Positions 7,981-15,919 of a DNA stretch of 36,167 bases are shown here, one piece after another; position 1 is the stretch's first letter; every line of letters starts with the position of its first letter. Location of the stretch: the NCBI GenBank assembly GCA_913060685.1, contig CAJXVQ010000005.1:1-36167 (forward strand), written 5' to 3'. The notes below the pieces were generated by a model. That model was not told where the DNA came from and made no database searches. It worked only from the letters and a program-made list of their open reading frames with translations. The DNA comes from an uncultured Verrucomicrobiales bacterium (GTDB taxonomy: Bacteria; Verrucomicrobiota; Verrucomicrobiia; Verrucomicrobiales; Akkermansiaceae). The position numbers were made by a program, and so were the translations under genes.

Positions 7981-9035
7981 TTTTTAGCGCGACGATCCTG
8001 GACGGCCCGGGCAAATGCTTTCAGGACGTCCTCGGTGGTTTGCCAATTGATGCAGGCATCGGTGACCGATTGCCCGTAGACCATCTCATCGGAGATTTTC
8101 TGGTTTCCTTCCACCATGTTCGATTCGATCATGACCGCGGCGATGTCTTTGGCCCCATTGGCCATTTGTTCGCAGAGATCTGCCGCGACCTTGGGCTGGT
8201 TGCGATAGTCCTTATTCGAGTTTCCGTGGGAGCAATCGATCATGAGTTGCTCGGGAAGGCCGAGCTCACGAAGCTTGGCGCTCACGGGTTCAACTTCCTC
8301 ACGCGTGAAATTTGGTCCGCTCTTTCCGCCGCGCAAAATGAGGTGGCAGGCATCATTACCGGTTGTGGTGACGATGGCGGAGACGCCTTGCTTGGTCACG
8401 CTGAGGAAATGATGGGGCTTTGATGACGCGCCGATGGCATCAAGGGCGATTTGAATCGACCCGCCGGTGCCATTCTTAAAGCCGACCGGCATCGAGAGGC
8501 CGGAAGCGAGCTCGCGGTGGACCTGGGATTCGGTCGTCCGGGCGCCAATCGCTCCCCAGGCAATCAGGTCGGCGACGTATTGAGGTGAGATCGCATCGAG
8601 GAATTCAGTTCCGGCAGGGACTCCCATCTCAGCGAGCTGGAGCAGGAGTTCGCGGGAGGTGCGGAGTCCCTTGTTGATGTCAAAAGAGTCGTTGAGATCC
8701 GGGTCGTTGATGAGGCCTTTCCAACCGACGGTCGTCCGGGGTTTCTCGAAATAAACCCTCATGATGATGTGCAAATCATCGGAGTAGAGTTCGGCTGCTT
8801 CCTTAAGGCGTCCGGCATATTCGATGGCTGCCGAGGGGTCGTGAATGGAGCAAGGTCCGATGACGACGAGAAGGCGATCATCCTTCCCCTTGAGGATATC
8901 TTCGGCTCCGGTCCGGGCCGATGAGACCAGCTGGGCTGCCGTTTCACTCAGAGGAAGTTGATAGGAAAGGACGGCAGGAGAAATGAGAGGGTCGATGCGT
9001 GCGATGCGAAGGTCGTCTGTATTGGTCGTGGCCAC
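7977..9035 (-). CDS. aroG: 3-deoxy-7-phosphoheptulonate (DAHP) synthase, class I AroG/AroF type
   Basis: DAHP synthase condenses phosphoenolpyruvate and erythrose 4-phosphate, the first committed step of the shikimate/aromatic amino acid pathway, in the cytosol. Visible motifs are GPCSIHDP (metal-ligand Cys), MRVYFEKPRTTVGWKGLIND, GARTTESQVHRELASGLS, VGFKNGT, SVTKQG, DCSHGNS (ligand His), ESNMVEGNQ (ligand Glu) and VTDACINW (ligand Asp). The frame stays open upstream to a GTG at 9206 and has an ATG at 9116. I prefer the GTG at 9033-9035 (VATTNTDDLRI), because it gives 352 residues and the N-terminal TNTDDLRI matches the NDDLRI start of E. coli AroG (350 residues). The symbol aroG is used for the family; which amino acid inhibits the enzyme cannot be read. 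The gene is coupled to the downstream GreAB-like gene. Confidence 0.93.
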   Translation of the reverse strand: MATTNTDDLRIARIDPLISPAVLSYQLPLSETAAQLVSSARTGAEDILKGKDDRLLVVIGPCSIHDPSAAIEYAGRLKEAAELYSDDLHIIMRVYFEKPRTTVGWKGLINDPDLNDSFDINKGLRTSRELLLQLAEMGVPAGTEFLDAISPQYVADLIAWGAIGARTTESQVHRELASGLSMPVGFKNGTGGSIQIALDAIGASSKPHHFLSVTKQGVSAIVTTTGNDACHLILRGGKSGPNFTREEVEPVSAKLRELGLPEQLMIDCSHGNSNKDYRNQPKVAADLCEQMANGAKDIAAVMIESNMVEGNQKISDEMVYGQSVTDACINWQTTEDVLKAFARAVQDRRAKK

Positions 9036-9114
9036 GCGGCATTCTTTAAGGTTTTTTGAGAAATTCAAGAGTGGAGGTTTGTCAGCGTGTGAGAATCGGT
9101 CCAGATTGAAGGCC

Positions 9115-10227
9115 ATGTCTGCCAAGAGAGCAAAACAGCCACCGCTGTACCGGGATTTGACCGCCGGGATGGTGCCTGATTCAAGGTGTAATTTTATCGA
9201 TACCACCGGTGATAAGGAACTCGATCAACGAATTCTTGATCTCGCGAAATCGGTGGGAGGAGGGGGGGATTATTGTCTGCTTGCGGAGATGATTTCCACG
9301 GCGGTTGGAATGGCCAAAGGCCCGGCTGATCATGCTGATTTCAAGATGGCAAACCGGACTCTGAAGGAGTTGAAGAAATCGAGCGAGGTGTTTCACCCGT
9401 TCCGGGGGAAACGCAAGGTCGCCCTTTTTGGCTCTGCCAGGACCAAGCCGGAGGAAAAGGAATACCAAACCGCAGTAGAGTTCTCCCGTCGCATGGCGGA
9501 GAAGGGCTTCATGACCATCACCGGAGCCGGGCCCGGAATCATGGCGGCCGGAAATGAAGGTGCGACCGCCGAGCACAGTTTTGGATTGAACATCACCCTG
9601 CCATTCGAGGCCTCCGCCAATGAATTCATCGCCGGTGATCCCAAGTTAATCGACTACAATTACTTCTTCACCCGCAAATTGGCCTTCGTGAAGGAATCCG
9701 ATGCCGGAGTCGGAATGCCCGGCGGAGTGGGGACCCAGGATGAAGTCTTTGAAGCGCTCACCCTCATGCAGACCGGCAAGGCCAAGCTCTACCCGATTGT
9801 GTGCCTCGATGCTCCCGGCGGGACTTATTGGAAGGCATGGAAGCAGTTTGTCGAGGAACACCTTTTTCGTCTCGGCATGATCTCGGAATCTGATTTTCAT
9901 CTCTTCAAAGTCACCGACAGCGTCGATGAAGCGATCGAGGAAATTACGGGTTTCTACAATAATTTTCACTCCTACCGCTATGTCGGAGATCGTCTTGTGA
10001 TCCGTTTGCAGACCTCCCTGTCGGATGCCGCGGTGAAGGAGCTGAATCAAAATTTCCCTGCGATGGTGAAGTCAGGAGAGATCAAGCAAACCCCAGCTCT
10101 CAAAGAGGAAGGGAACGAGCCGGAACTCGCGGAATTACCCCGCATTGTCCTCCGACACCGGCGTCGCGACTTTGGTTTGCTCCGACAGTTTATCAATGCC
10201 ATCAACCTCGCGGAGGTCGAAAGCTAA
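9115..10227 (+). CDS. LOG-family nucleotide 5'-monophosphate nucleosidase-like protein
   Basis: The product is 370 residues from the ATG at 9115; the frame is open further upstream but loses family-like sequence there. It is a Rossmann-fold protein of the LOG ('lonely guy') superfamily, with GAGPGIMAAGNEGA and the diagnostic PGGVGTQDE motif, plus YFFTRKLAFVKESDA between them. Characterised members hydrolyse the N-glycosidic bond of nucleoside 5'-monophosphates. The older label 'lysine decarboxylase' for this family is not supported. The length lies between plant-type LOG (about 200) and E. coli PpnN (about 450), with N- and C-terminal extensions flanking the core. The substrate is unknown: cytokinin activation and nucleotide salvage are both possible. 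The gene overlaps tlyA by one base (TAATG), so the two are probably coupled. Confidence 0.85.
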   Translation: MSAKRAKQPPLYRDLTAGMVPDSRCNFIDTTGDKELDQRILDLAKSVGGGGDYCLLAEMISTAVGMAKGPADHADFKMANRTLKELKKSSEVFHPFRGKRKVALFGSARTKPEEKEYQTAVEFSRRMAEKGFMTITGAGPGIMAAGNEGATAEHSFGLNITLPFEASANEFIAGDPKLIDYNYFFTRKLAFVKESDAGVGMPGGVGTQDEVFEALTLMQTGKAKLYPIVCLDAPGGTYWKAWKQFVEEHLFRLGMISESDFHLFKVTDSVDEAIEEITGFYNNFHSYRYVGDRLVIRLQTSLSDAAVKELNQNFPAMVKSGEIKQTPALKEEGNEPELAELPRIVLRHRRRDFGLLRQFINAINLAEVES

Positions 10228-10955
10228 TGGCAAAACTACGAGTTGATTCGCTTCTGGTGGCACGCGGGCTCTGTGACTCCCGTGAGCAGGCCAAGCGACT
10301 GATCATGGCGGGCGAGGTCATGACGGGAACCGAGCGGATTTCCAAGCCGAGCCAGAAGGTCGCCGGGGACGCAGATCTGAGGGTGAAGGAGAAGCCGAAA
10401 TTCGTCGGACGCGGCGGCTTTAAAATCGAGGGCGCGTTGCGTGAATTTGAGATCGATCCCACGGGGTGGGTTTGTGCCGATCTCGGGGCCTCAACCGGAG
10501 GTTTCACCGACTGCATGCTTCAACATGGGGCGAAGAAAGTTCATGCCATTGACGTGGGTACGAATCAACTCGTATGGAAGCTTCGGAGCGATGATCGCGT
10601 CGTTTCAAAGGAGCGCTTCAATGCCCGAAACCTCACCGTCGATGATATCGGTGAACGAGTGATGCTCGTCGTAATGGACCTTTCCTTCATCTCACTCACC
10701 AAGGTTTTACCTTCAGCGTTCTCCATCCTTGAGGAAGGAGGTTCGGTGATTTCCCTGATCAAGCCACAGTTCGAACTCTCCCGCGAGGAAGTGGGGAAGG
10801 GCGGCATCGTCAGAGATTCCGAACTCCATCAAAAAGCCGTCGATAAGATCCGCACCTTCATCACCGAAGAACTCGGTCGTGAGTGGTCGGGGCTCATGAC
10901 TTCGCCCATTACCGGAACCGATGGGAACGTCGAGTTCCTGGCCTGGATGAAATAG
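10227..10955 (+). CDS. tlyA: TlyA-family rRNA 2'-O-methyltransferase
   Basis: The product is 242 residues. The N-terminal S4 RNA-binding domain (about 1-60) begins KLRVDSLLVARGLCDSREQAKRL, within which RVDSLLV and SREQAKRLI are typical. The FtsJ/RrmJ-type SAM methyltransferase domain follows, with RGGFKIEGAL (about 62-71), motif I ADLGASTGGFTD (84-95), MDLSFISL (150-157) and SLIKPQFE (176-183). The Lys/Asp/Lys pattern expected for 2'-O-methyl transfer is present. Family members methylate rRNA, conferring capreomycin sensitivity in mycobacteria, and were historically called hemolysins. rRNA modification is the better reading here. The ATG shares one base with the TAA of the LOG gene. The gene converges on leuD with a 33-nt gap and no visible terminator. 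Confidence 0.93.
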   Translation: MAKLRVDSLLVARGLCDSREQAKRLIMAGEVMTGTERISKPSQKVAGDADLRVKEKPKFVGRGGFKIEGALREFEIDPTGWVCADLGASTGGFTDCMLQHGAKKVHAIDVGTNQLVWKLRSDDRVVSKERFNARNLTVDDIGERVMLVVMDLSFISLTKVLPSAFSILEEGGSVISLIKPQFELSREEVGKGGIVRDSELHQKAVDKIRTFITEELGREWSGLMTSPITGTDGNVEFLAWMK

Positions 10956-10988
10956 GGGCGTCTTTGAGGGAAGATGGCCAGGCTGAAT

Positions 10989-11591
10989 TTAGCTCACGTA
11001 TGAGAGCAAAGCGGCGGTGGCTTGAATTTTTTCCTGATTGTCGATGAGCTCTTTGATCGGGTCATACCGTCCGGAGAGAAGGGCGTGGCGCGCGGAATCC
11101 GGCATCTCAACCGCGAAGGACAAGTCGCCCGCTGTGACCGTCATGGCGTTAAGGTCGATGGTGACCTCCAAGGTGGGGTCGGCGGAACAGGCCGCCTTGA
11201 GCGCATCGATGTTCTCCTTGGTGGAGCTGACGCATGGCAGGCCAAGCGTCGTGGAGTTTCCGTAGAAAATTTCGGCGAATGACTCGGCGATGATGGCCGT
11301 GAAACCGTATTTGGTGAGGGACTGCGGAGCGTGCTCCCGAGAGGAACCACACCCAAAGTTGATGCCAGCCACAAGGATGGAGGCTCCTTTGAAGCGTTCT
11401 TCGTTGAGTGGGTGCTCGGTCTTTTCACCGGTGACCGGATCGAAGCGGACATCGTAGAATGCAAATTCGCCGAGTCCGTCGAAGGTGACACACTTCATGA
11501 AGCGTGCCGGGATGATGCGGTCGGTATCGATGTCAGCCCCGGGGATGGGGACGGCGGTGCCGGAGACTTGGGTGATGGGTGTAATGGCCAT
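10989..11591 (-). CDS. leuD: 3-isopropylmalate dehydratase small subunit
   Basis: The product is 200 residues, normal for LeuD. With LeuC it forms the heterodimeric isopropylmalate isomerase that interconverts 2- and 3-isopropylmalate in leucine biosynthesis in the cytosol. Visible aconitase-swivel motifs are DIDTDRIIPARFM near the N-terminus, GINFGCGSSREHAPQSL in the middle, and FAEIFYGNSTTLGLP. The start at 11591 (MAITPITQ) gives the standard N-terminus. The gene lies 21 nt downstream of the TraB/GumN gene, not directly after leuC, so the usual leuC-leuD adjacency is broken by two inserted genes on the same strand. Confidence 0.96.
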   Translation of the reverse strand: MAITPITQVSGTAVPIPGADIDTDRIIPARFMKCVTFDGLGEFAFYDVRFDPVTGEKTEHPLNEERFKGASILVAGINFGCGSSREHAPQSLTKYGFTAIIAESFAEIFYGNSTTLGLPCVSSTKENIDALKAACSADPTLEVTIDLNAMTVTAGDLSFAVEMPDSARHALLSGRYDPIKELIDNQEKIQATAALLSYVS

Positions 11592-11612
11592 GACTGAAGA
11601 GGTGGTGAACTG

Positions 11613-12548
11613 TTATTTGAAGACTGGAGAAATGGTGTAGCCCTTCTTGGTGAGGAGGGCTTGGATAGCGGTGGCGCCAGTGTAGTGAGCGGCGCCGACG
11701 GCGAAGAAGTGAGCTTTCCCTGGCGTGTCGGCGAGGGCTTTGGCGATGGTTTCGGTCATCGTGATGTTTCGATCATCGAGAAGCGTCTTCATGAGTCGAT
11801 CCGAAAGATCCTGATCTTCAGGATTGGTCTCTTTCATCATTTTTGTGAGGAACTTTCCGATCTCGGGGACATCTTCGGTGAGGTAGAGATTGAGGAGTTC
11901 TTTCATGGAGTCTTTGCCTGCCTTCTTTTCCTTGGCCAGTGATTCGAGGGTGGACTCGAGGACGGAGACTTGCTCCGCTTCCGTTAAGTCGTCGAAGATT
12001 TTTAATTGGCTGTCGGCAGTTTCGAGAGCTCCCACTGTTTTATTCTCCTTTTGAGCACGTTCGTAGAGAACGGCGTCCAATGCTTTTTTTCCGCTCAGCT
12101 GCATTCCGAGGGTGGGCATGGTGACTCCGATGACCCAGGTTTTCATCGGCTCAAAGGGTTGGATGCTGAGAGCGGGATTGATCGCTTGGAGGGCCTTGTT
12201 GAGTTTTTTGGCGAGATCCGGTCCGATGGAGTCGGAGAGGGTTTTGTCATCCTGACGCATCAGCTTGGCCGAGAGGGCCATTTGTTTGGCCGGGTCGAGG
12301 TCGATCTCGGCATAGAAATGGTCTGAGGCGATGAAGGCTTTTTCGGCATCCGGGTGGAGGGTCGTGACGCGGGGGTCACCGAGGTGGATGGTCCCGAAGA
12401 GGTAGGAGGGCTTTTCCAGATCCTTGCCTTCGATCTTCCAGAGGGCGGGTTTGACCGGGTGCTTGAGAGTGGTGATGTCAATGGCTTGTTTCTCCCTGCC
12501 TTGTGCGAAGAGAGAAACGGAGAGAAGAAGAGCGATGAGTATTTTCAT
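11613..12548 (-). CDS. TraB/GumN family protein (exported)
   Basis: The product is 311 residues from the ATG at 12548 (MKILIALLLSVSLFAQ), chosen because it begins with a clean signal peptide. The frame is open to 12626, but the extra residues have no signal character. Motifs of the TraB/GumN (PF01963; E. coli YbaP-like) family are visible: YLFGTIHLGD with the conserved GTIH, FYAEIDLD with a conserved Glu, and FFAVGAAHYTG near the C-terminus with the conserved GAAH. Some relatives are proposed to be metal-dependent peptidases, but no function can be assigned here. It should act in the periplasm. It sits in the leuC-leuD transcription unit, 21 nt before leuD. Confidence 0.85.
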   Translation of the reverse strand: MKILIALLLSVSLFAQGREKQAIDITTLKHPVKPALWKIEGKDLEKPSYLFGTIHLGDPRVTTLHPDAEKAFIASDHFYAEIDLDPAKQMALSAKLMRQDDKTLSDSIGPDLAKKLNKALQAINPALSIQPFEPMKTWVIGVTMPTLGMQLSGKKALDAVLYERAQKENKTVGALETADSQLKIFDDLTEAEQVSVLESTLESLAKEKKAGKDSMKELLNLYLTEDVPEIGKFLTKMMKETNPEDQDLSDRLMKTLLDDRNITMTETIAKALADTPGKAHFFAVGAAHYTGATAIQALLTKKGYTISPVFK

Positions 12549-12663
12549 GAAGCTGATGTTAATAGGAACCGGCCATTGAGTTGCTGAGACTGTCGCCGTG
12601 TGCCGGGTTGCTGCCGTCGGTTTCAATGTCGGCCCCTGGTGGATCGCCGTCGTGTTGTTTGTT

Positions 12664-13158
12664 TTACTCAGCCTCCTTTTGCTCGCGGGCGGTTTTGCGC
12701 TCGATGATTTTGGTCAGGGCGTCCTGAAACGATCCCACGTGTTTTTGAGCAAGCTGCTGGCTAAAGTTCATGATCTCGCCGGTCAGGGTCGGCATGACCT
12801 CCATTGATTTCTGACCGATCGGGGTCCGATAGAAGGCGATCAATTCGAGAATCTCGTCATTCGTGAAGGCTCCTTCGTAAATCTCCTTGGTTTTGGCCTT
12901 GAGCTTGGGATCGGTGGCGACTTTGTCCATGTAGGCCATGAAAGCGTCTTTCACTTGGGCCATTTCCTCCTTATTGAGACCTTGGCCGGCGAGGCTTTGT
13001 TCGACCATCGTGAATCCGGCTTCCCCGCCCTCCAGGACAGTTTGCTCAAATTTCATGATTTTGAGCAGTTGCTCGGCAGGGGAAAGCTCTTTTCCGTTTT
13101 CTTGGGCGGCGAGGGGCAGGATGACGAAAGAGAGAGCGAGTAGCAGGATTTTTTTCAT
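12664..13158 (-). CDS. DUF2059 domain protein, exported
   Basis: The product is 164 residues with a signal peptide (MKKILLLALSFVILPLAAQ) and a helical DUF2059-type core: EQLLKIMKFEQ at the start and a later block FTNDEILELIAFYRTPIGQKSME, of which FYRTPIGQK is the hallmark. It ends in a charged tail (REQKEAE). DUF2059 proteins are periplasmic and of unknown function. The gene is 24 nt after leuC and 115 nt before the TraB/GumN start, so it sits inside the split leu cluster. The 115-nt gap has no convincing gene or hairpin. Confidence 0.85.
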   Translation of the reverse strand: MKKILLLALSFVILPLAAQENGKELSPAEQLLKIMKFEQTVLEGGEAGFTMVEQSLAGQGLNKEEMAQVKDAFMAYMDKVATDPKLKAKTKEIYEGAFTNDEILELIAFYRTPIGQKSMEVMPTLTGEIMNFSQQLAQKHVGSFQDALTKIIERKTAREQKEAE

Positions 13159-13182
13159 GGCTTTAATGGGGTCTTTTCAGGT

Positions 13183-14607
13183 TTAAGCGACGGCTGAGTC
13201 GGAAGTGACATCGAAGGTTTCACGGGCGTCGGCAATGCAGCCTTCCACGGCGGCGGCAGCGACCATGACGGGAGACATCAGGACGGTGCGTCCAATTGGA
13301 GAGCCTTGGCGGCCTTTAAAGTTTCGGTTGGACGAGGACGCGCAGATTTGATCTCCGATCAGTTTGTCGGGGTTCATCGCCAGACACATCGAGCACCCGG
13401 CGGCGCGCCATTCAAATCCGGCGGCTTCGAAGATCTTATCAATCCCTTCCTGCTCGCACTGGATGGCGGTGATTTGAGAACCGGGAACCGCGATCGCTTT
13501 GACCCCGTCGGCGACCTTGTGGCCTTTGAGGAATTTTGCGGTTTCGCGGAAGTCTGAAAGTCGGCCATTGGTGCAGGATCCGATAAAGGCGACATCAATG
13601 GGAATCCCTTTGATGGGCGTTCCGGCCGGTAGCTTCATGTAAGCGAGAGCTTCCTCAATGACGGCTTTTTCCTCAGCCGGAGCAGTCGCGGGATCAGGAA
13701 TGTTTTCACCGATGGTGATGCCGTGGTCGGGTGAGATTCCCCACGTCACGGTGGGTTCGACGTCTTCGGCGTTGATAACGATGATGTCATCGAACTCGGC
13801 GTCGGTATCGGAAGCAAAGGACTTCCATTCTTCGACAGCGGTGTCCCATTTGTCTCCGGATGGAGAATAGGGGCGACCTTTGAGGAACTCGAAAGTGGTT
13901 TCGTCCGGATTGACATATCCGCAACGGGCTCCGCCCTCGATGGCCATGTTGCACACCGTCATGCGTTCTTCCATGGTGAAATTGTCGAAGGTGTCTCCGG
14001 CATACTCGTAGGCGTAGCCAATGCCGCCTTTGGCTCCGAGGAGGCGGATGATGTGAAGGGTGAGATCTTTGGCGTAAACTCCGGGGCGGAGGGTGCCGTT
14101 GACCTCGATGCGGCGGACCTTGAGCTTTTCCATCGCGATGGTCTGGGTGGCGAGGACGTCGCGCACCTGGGTGGTGCCGATGCCGAAAGCAATCGCGCCA
14201 AAAGCTCCGTGGGTCGCGGTGTGGGAGTCGCCACAGGCGATGGTCGATCCGGGTTGGGTGATGCCTTGCTCGGGCCCGACCACGTGGACGATGCCTTGTT
14301 TTCCGGACTTGAGATCGAAGTAGGTCACGCCGAAGTCATCACAGTTCTTGCGGATGGCATTGATCATATCGGCAGCGAGAGGATCAGCGGGCTGGTCCTG
14401 GTTCTCGGTGGGGACGATGTGATCGATGGTGGCGAAGGTTCGGGTAGGGTATTTCACCGGCAGGCCCAGATCCCGGAGCATCCCGAAGGCCTGAGGGCTG
14501 GTGACCTCGTGAATAAGGTGCGTTCCGATGAAGAGCTGAGTGCGTCCGTCGCTCAAACCGCTCACCGTGTGAGCATCCCAAACTTTCTGATAAAGAGTCT
14601 TTCCCAT
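13183..14607 (-). CDS. leuC: 3-isopropylmalate dehydratase large subunit
   Basis: The product is 474 residues from the ATG at 14607 ([13 protein letters not shown]), the canonical LeuC start; the upstream extension to 14706 is spurious. It is the 4Fe-4S aconitase-type large subunit of isopropylmalate isomerase (leucine biosynthesis, cytosol). Cluster-ligand cysteines are visible in FIGSCTNGR and [11 protein letters not shown]. Other family motifs are [21 protein letters not shown] and [12 protein letters not shown]-rich hairpin ends seven bases before the start codon (annotated separately). The order on the minus strand is chrA, leuC, DUF2059, TraB/GumN, leuD. Confidence 0.97.
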   Translation of the reverse strand: MGKTLYQKVWDAHTVSGLSDGRTQLFIGTHLIHEVTSPQAFGMLRDLGLPVKYPTRTFATIDHIVPTENQDQPADPLAADMINAIRKNCDDFGVTYFDLKSGKQGIVHVVGPEQGITQPGSTIACGDSHTATHGAFGAIAFGIGTTQVRDVLATQTIAMEKLKVRRIEVNGTLRPGVYAKDLTLHIIRLLGAKGGIGYAYEYAGDTFDNFTMEERMTVCNMAIEGGARCGYVNPDETTFEFLKGRPYSPSGDKWDTAVEEWKSFASDTDAEFDDIIVINAEDVEPTVTWGISPDHGITIGENIPDPATAPAEEKAVIEEALAYMKLPAGTPIKGIPIDVAFIGSCTNGRLSDFRETAKFLKGHKVADGVKAIAVPGSQITAIQCEQEGIDKIFEAAGFEWRAAGCSMCLAMNPDKLIGDQICASSSNRNFKGRQGSPIGRTVLMSPVMVAAAAVEGCIADARETFDVTSDSAVA

Positions 14608-14614
14608 GGCAAAA

Positions 14615-14634
14615 CCCCGCACTTTTTCGCGGGG
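14615..14634 (-). promoter_or_regulatory. Hairpin directly upstream of leuC
   Basis: On the minus strand CCCCGC-GAAAAAGT-GCGGGG is followed by TTTTGCC and then the leuC ATG. The 6-bp all-GC stem has an 8-base loop and ends 7 nt before the start codon, where a ribosome-binding site would be. The short TTTT also makes it look like a weak intrinsic terminator for chrA or an attenuator. No leucine-rich leader peptide was found. Confidence 0.5.
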
Positions 14635-14683
14635 CGGGGACGATGAACGGAAAGTTTCCTGAAAGCAAGCATCTCGGGGCCTT

Positions 14684-15826
14684 CTAGAAAAGAAGAGCAC
14701 CGCCACCGGCCGAGATCAGGACGAGCGCCCAGACCGGGACGAGCTTTCGGCTGAGAATGAGGAAGAGCACGGCGACTCCGAGGGCATCGCCCCACCCGCT
14801 GATCGTGCCGTCGGTGGCCATGCGGATCAGGGCGACTCCGAGGACTCCGACAACGGCGGCATTGGCCCCGTTGACCGCCCGTTGAGCCCAGCGCTTACCG
14901 CGCAGGCGACCCCAGATCTTCAAGGTTCCGCCCAAAAGGAGCATGCCGGGGAGAAAGACGGCGATGAGCGCGGCGCCGGCTCCCAGCCAGGGATTGCCGA
15001 AAATATTGGCCTTTGCTCCAAGAAATGCCGCAAAGGTGAAGACGGGACCAGGAACGCCCTGGGTCGCTCCGTAGCCGCCGAGGAAGATTTCTTTGTCCAT
15101 ATATTCAGGAACCATGCTTTCCTGGAGGAGGGGGAGGACGACGTGTCCGCCACCGAAGACGAGGGATCCGGCGCGGTAAATCCCGGCGAGTGGGCCCTGG
15201 TCACCCAGAGAAAGAAAGAGAAGGACAAAGAAAGCGATCAGGGCAACCCAACCGAGAAACCCGCGACCGGAGGTCTTTTTCTTTTCGATTTCCTCACCCG
15301 CCGAGAGGGTGAAGACCCCCACAAATCCGGCGAAAGTAATCATCACCAGGGTCATCCAGGGTGCTGTGAAAAACCAAAGGATAACGAGGACGAAGAGAGC
15401 CAAAGCGAGGCGTCGAAGGTCGGGTGCGAGGGATTTGCGCATCCCCAGCAAGGCTCCGGTGACCACCGCGAGGGCAACGAGCTTCAGTCCACGAAGAGCG
15501 CCGGAAGCGTGGTCGCCCGAGAGGTCGCCGATTCCCAGTGCCACCAGAACCAGAACCAGCGCCGAGGGCAGGGTGAAGCCCACCCAGGCCGCGAGACCAC
15601 CGGGCAGTCCGGCGCGTTCATGGCCGATGGCGGCCCCAAGTTGGCTGCTCCCGGGGCCGGGAATGAATTGCGTCAGCGACATCAGCTCCCCAAAGCGTGC
15701 TTCGCTGATCCAATTGCGCCGCGTGACGTATTCTTCGCGAAAGTAGCTGATGTGAGCCACCGGACCTCCAAATGAGGTCAGGCCCAGTCGCAACGCCACC
15801 CAGAAACATTCCAATGCACTATTCAT
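14684..15826 (-). CDS. chrA: Chromate transporter, two-domain CHR family
   Basis: The product is 380 residues from the ATG at 15826 ([15 protein letters not shown]). The frame is open to 16018, but the added 64 residues are hydrophilic and unlike the family. This is an inner-membrane protein of the long-chain CHR family, with about ten or more hydrophobic segments and two homologous halves. The first half has [16 protein letters not shown] and [12 protein letters not shown]. The second has [15 protein letters not shown] and [16 protein letters not shown]. The FGG...PGP pair in each half is the CHR signature. ChrA proteins export chromate using the proton motive force, but many members in uncontaminated environments may carry other oxyanions. 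The gene is divergent from the lipoprotein gene and 76 nt upstream of leuC. Confidence 0.92.
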   Translation of the reverse strand: MNSALECFWVALRLGLTSFGGPVAHISYFREEYVTRRNWISEARFGELMSLTQFIPGPGSSQLGAAIGHERAGLPGGLAAWVGFTLPSALVLVLVALGIGDLSGDHASGALRGLKLVALAVVTGALLGMRKSLAPDLRRLALALFVLVILWFFTAPWMTLVMITFAGFVGVFTLSAGEEIEKKKTSGRGFLGWVALIAFFVLLFLSLGDQGPLAGIYRAGSLVFGGGHVVLPLLQESMVPEYMDKEIFLGGYGATQGVPGPVFTFAAFLGAKANIFGNPWLGAGAALIAVFLPGMLLLGGTLKIWGRLRGKRWAQRAVNGANAAVVGVLGVALIRMATDGTISGWGDALGVAVLFLILSRKLVPVWALVLISAGGGALLF

Positions 15827-15919
15827 TACACGTGAGAAGACCAAAGGATCGGGATCTGTCAATGTCACCCTGTCATTTCCTGACGCTTTTTTAACTCGCG
15901 GCAGGGAGGGGCCTTCGCG
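15827..15919. promoter_or_regulatory. Divergent promoter region with TGTCA direct repeats
   Basis: This 93-bp gap between chrA and the lipoprotein gene must drive both. TGTCA occurs three times (15857-15861, 15863-15867, 15871-15875). Read on the minus strand, the first gives a perfect TTGACA -35 for chrA, but no good -10 follows at 16-18 bases. The repeats could be a regulator site. The poly-T at 15889-15893 lies on the lipoprotein side. Confidence 0.35.
15903..15910 (+). promoter_or_regulatory. Ribosome binding site for the lipoprotein gene
   Basis: The purine run AGGGAGGG ends 9 bases before the ATG at 15920, one of the few clear Shine-Dalgarno sequences in the window. It favours that ATG over the internal ATG at 15932. 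Confidence 0.5.

Noticed and set aside
9115-10227. Lysine decarboxylase
   Set aside because: The PGGVGTQDE motif and Rossmann core place it in the LOG nucleosidase family; the decarboxylase label is a historical misannotation.
10227-10955. Hemolysin
   Set aside because: TlyA homologues were once called hemolysins, but the S4 and FtsJ-type methyltransferase domains indicate rRNA methylation.
14882-15775. A 297-codon plus-strand frame opposite chrA
   Set aside because: Its product is hydrophilic and low-complexity, while the minus strand encodes a clear CHR transporter.
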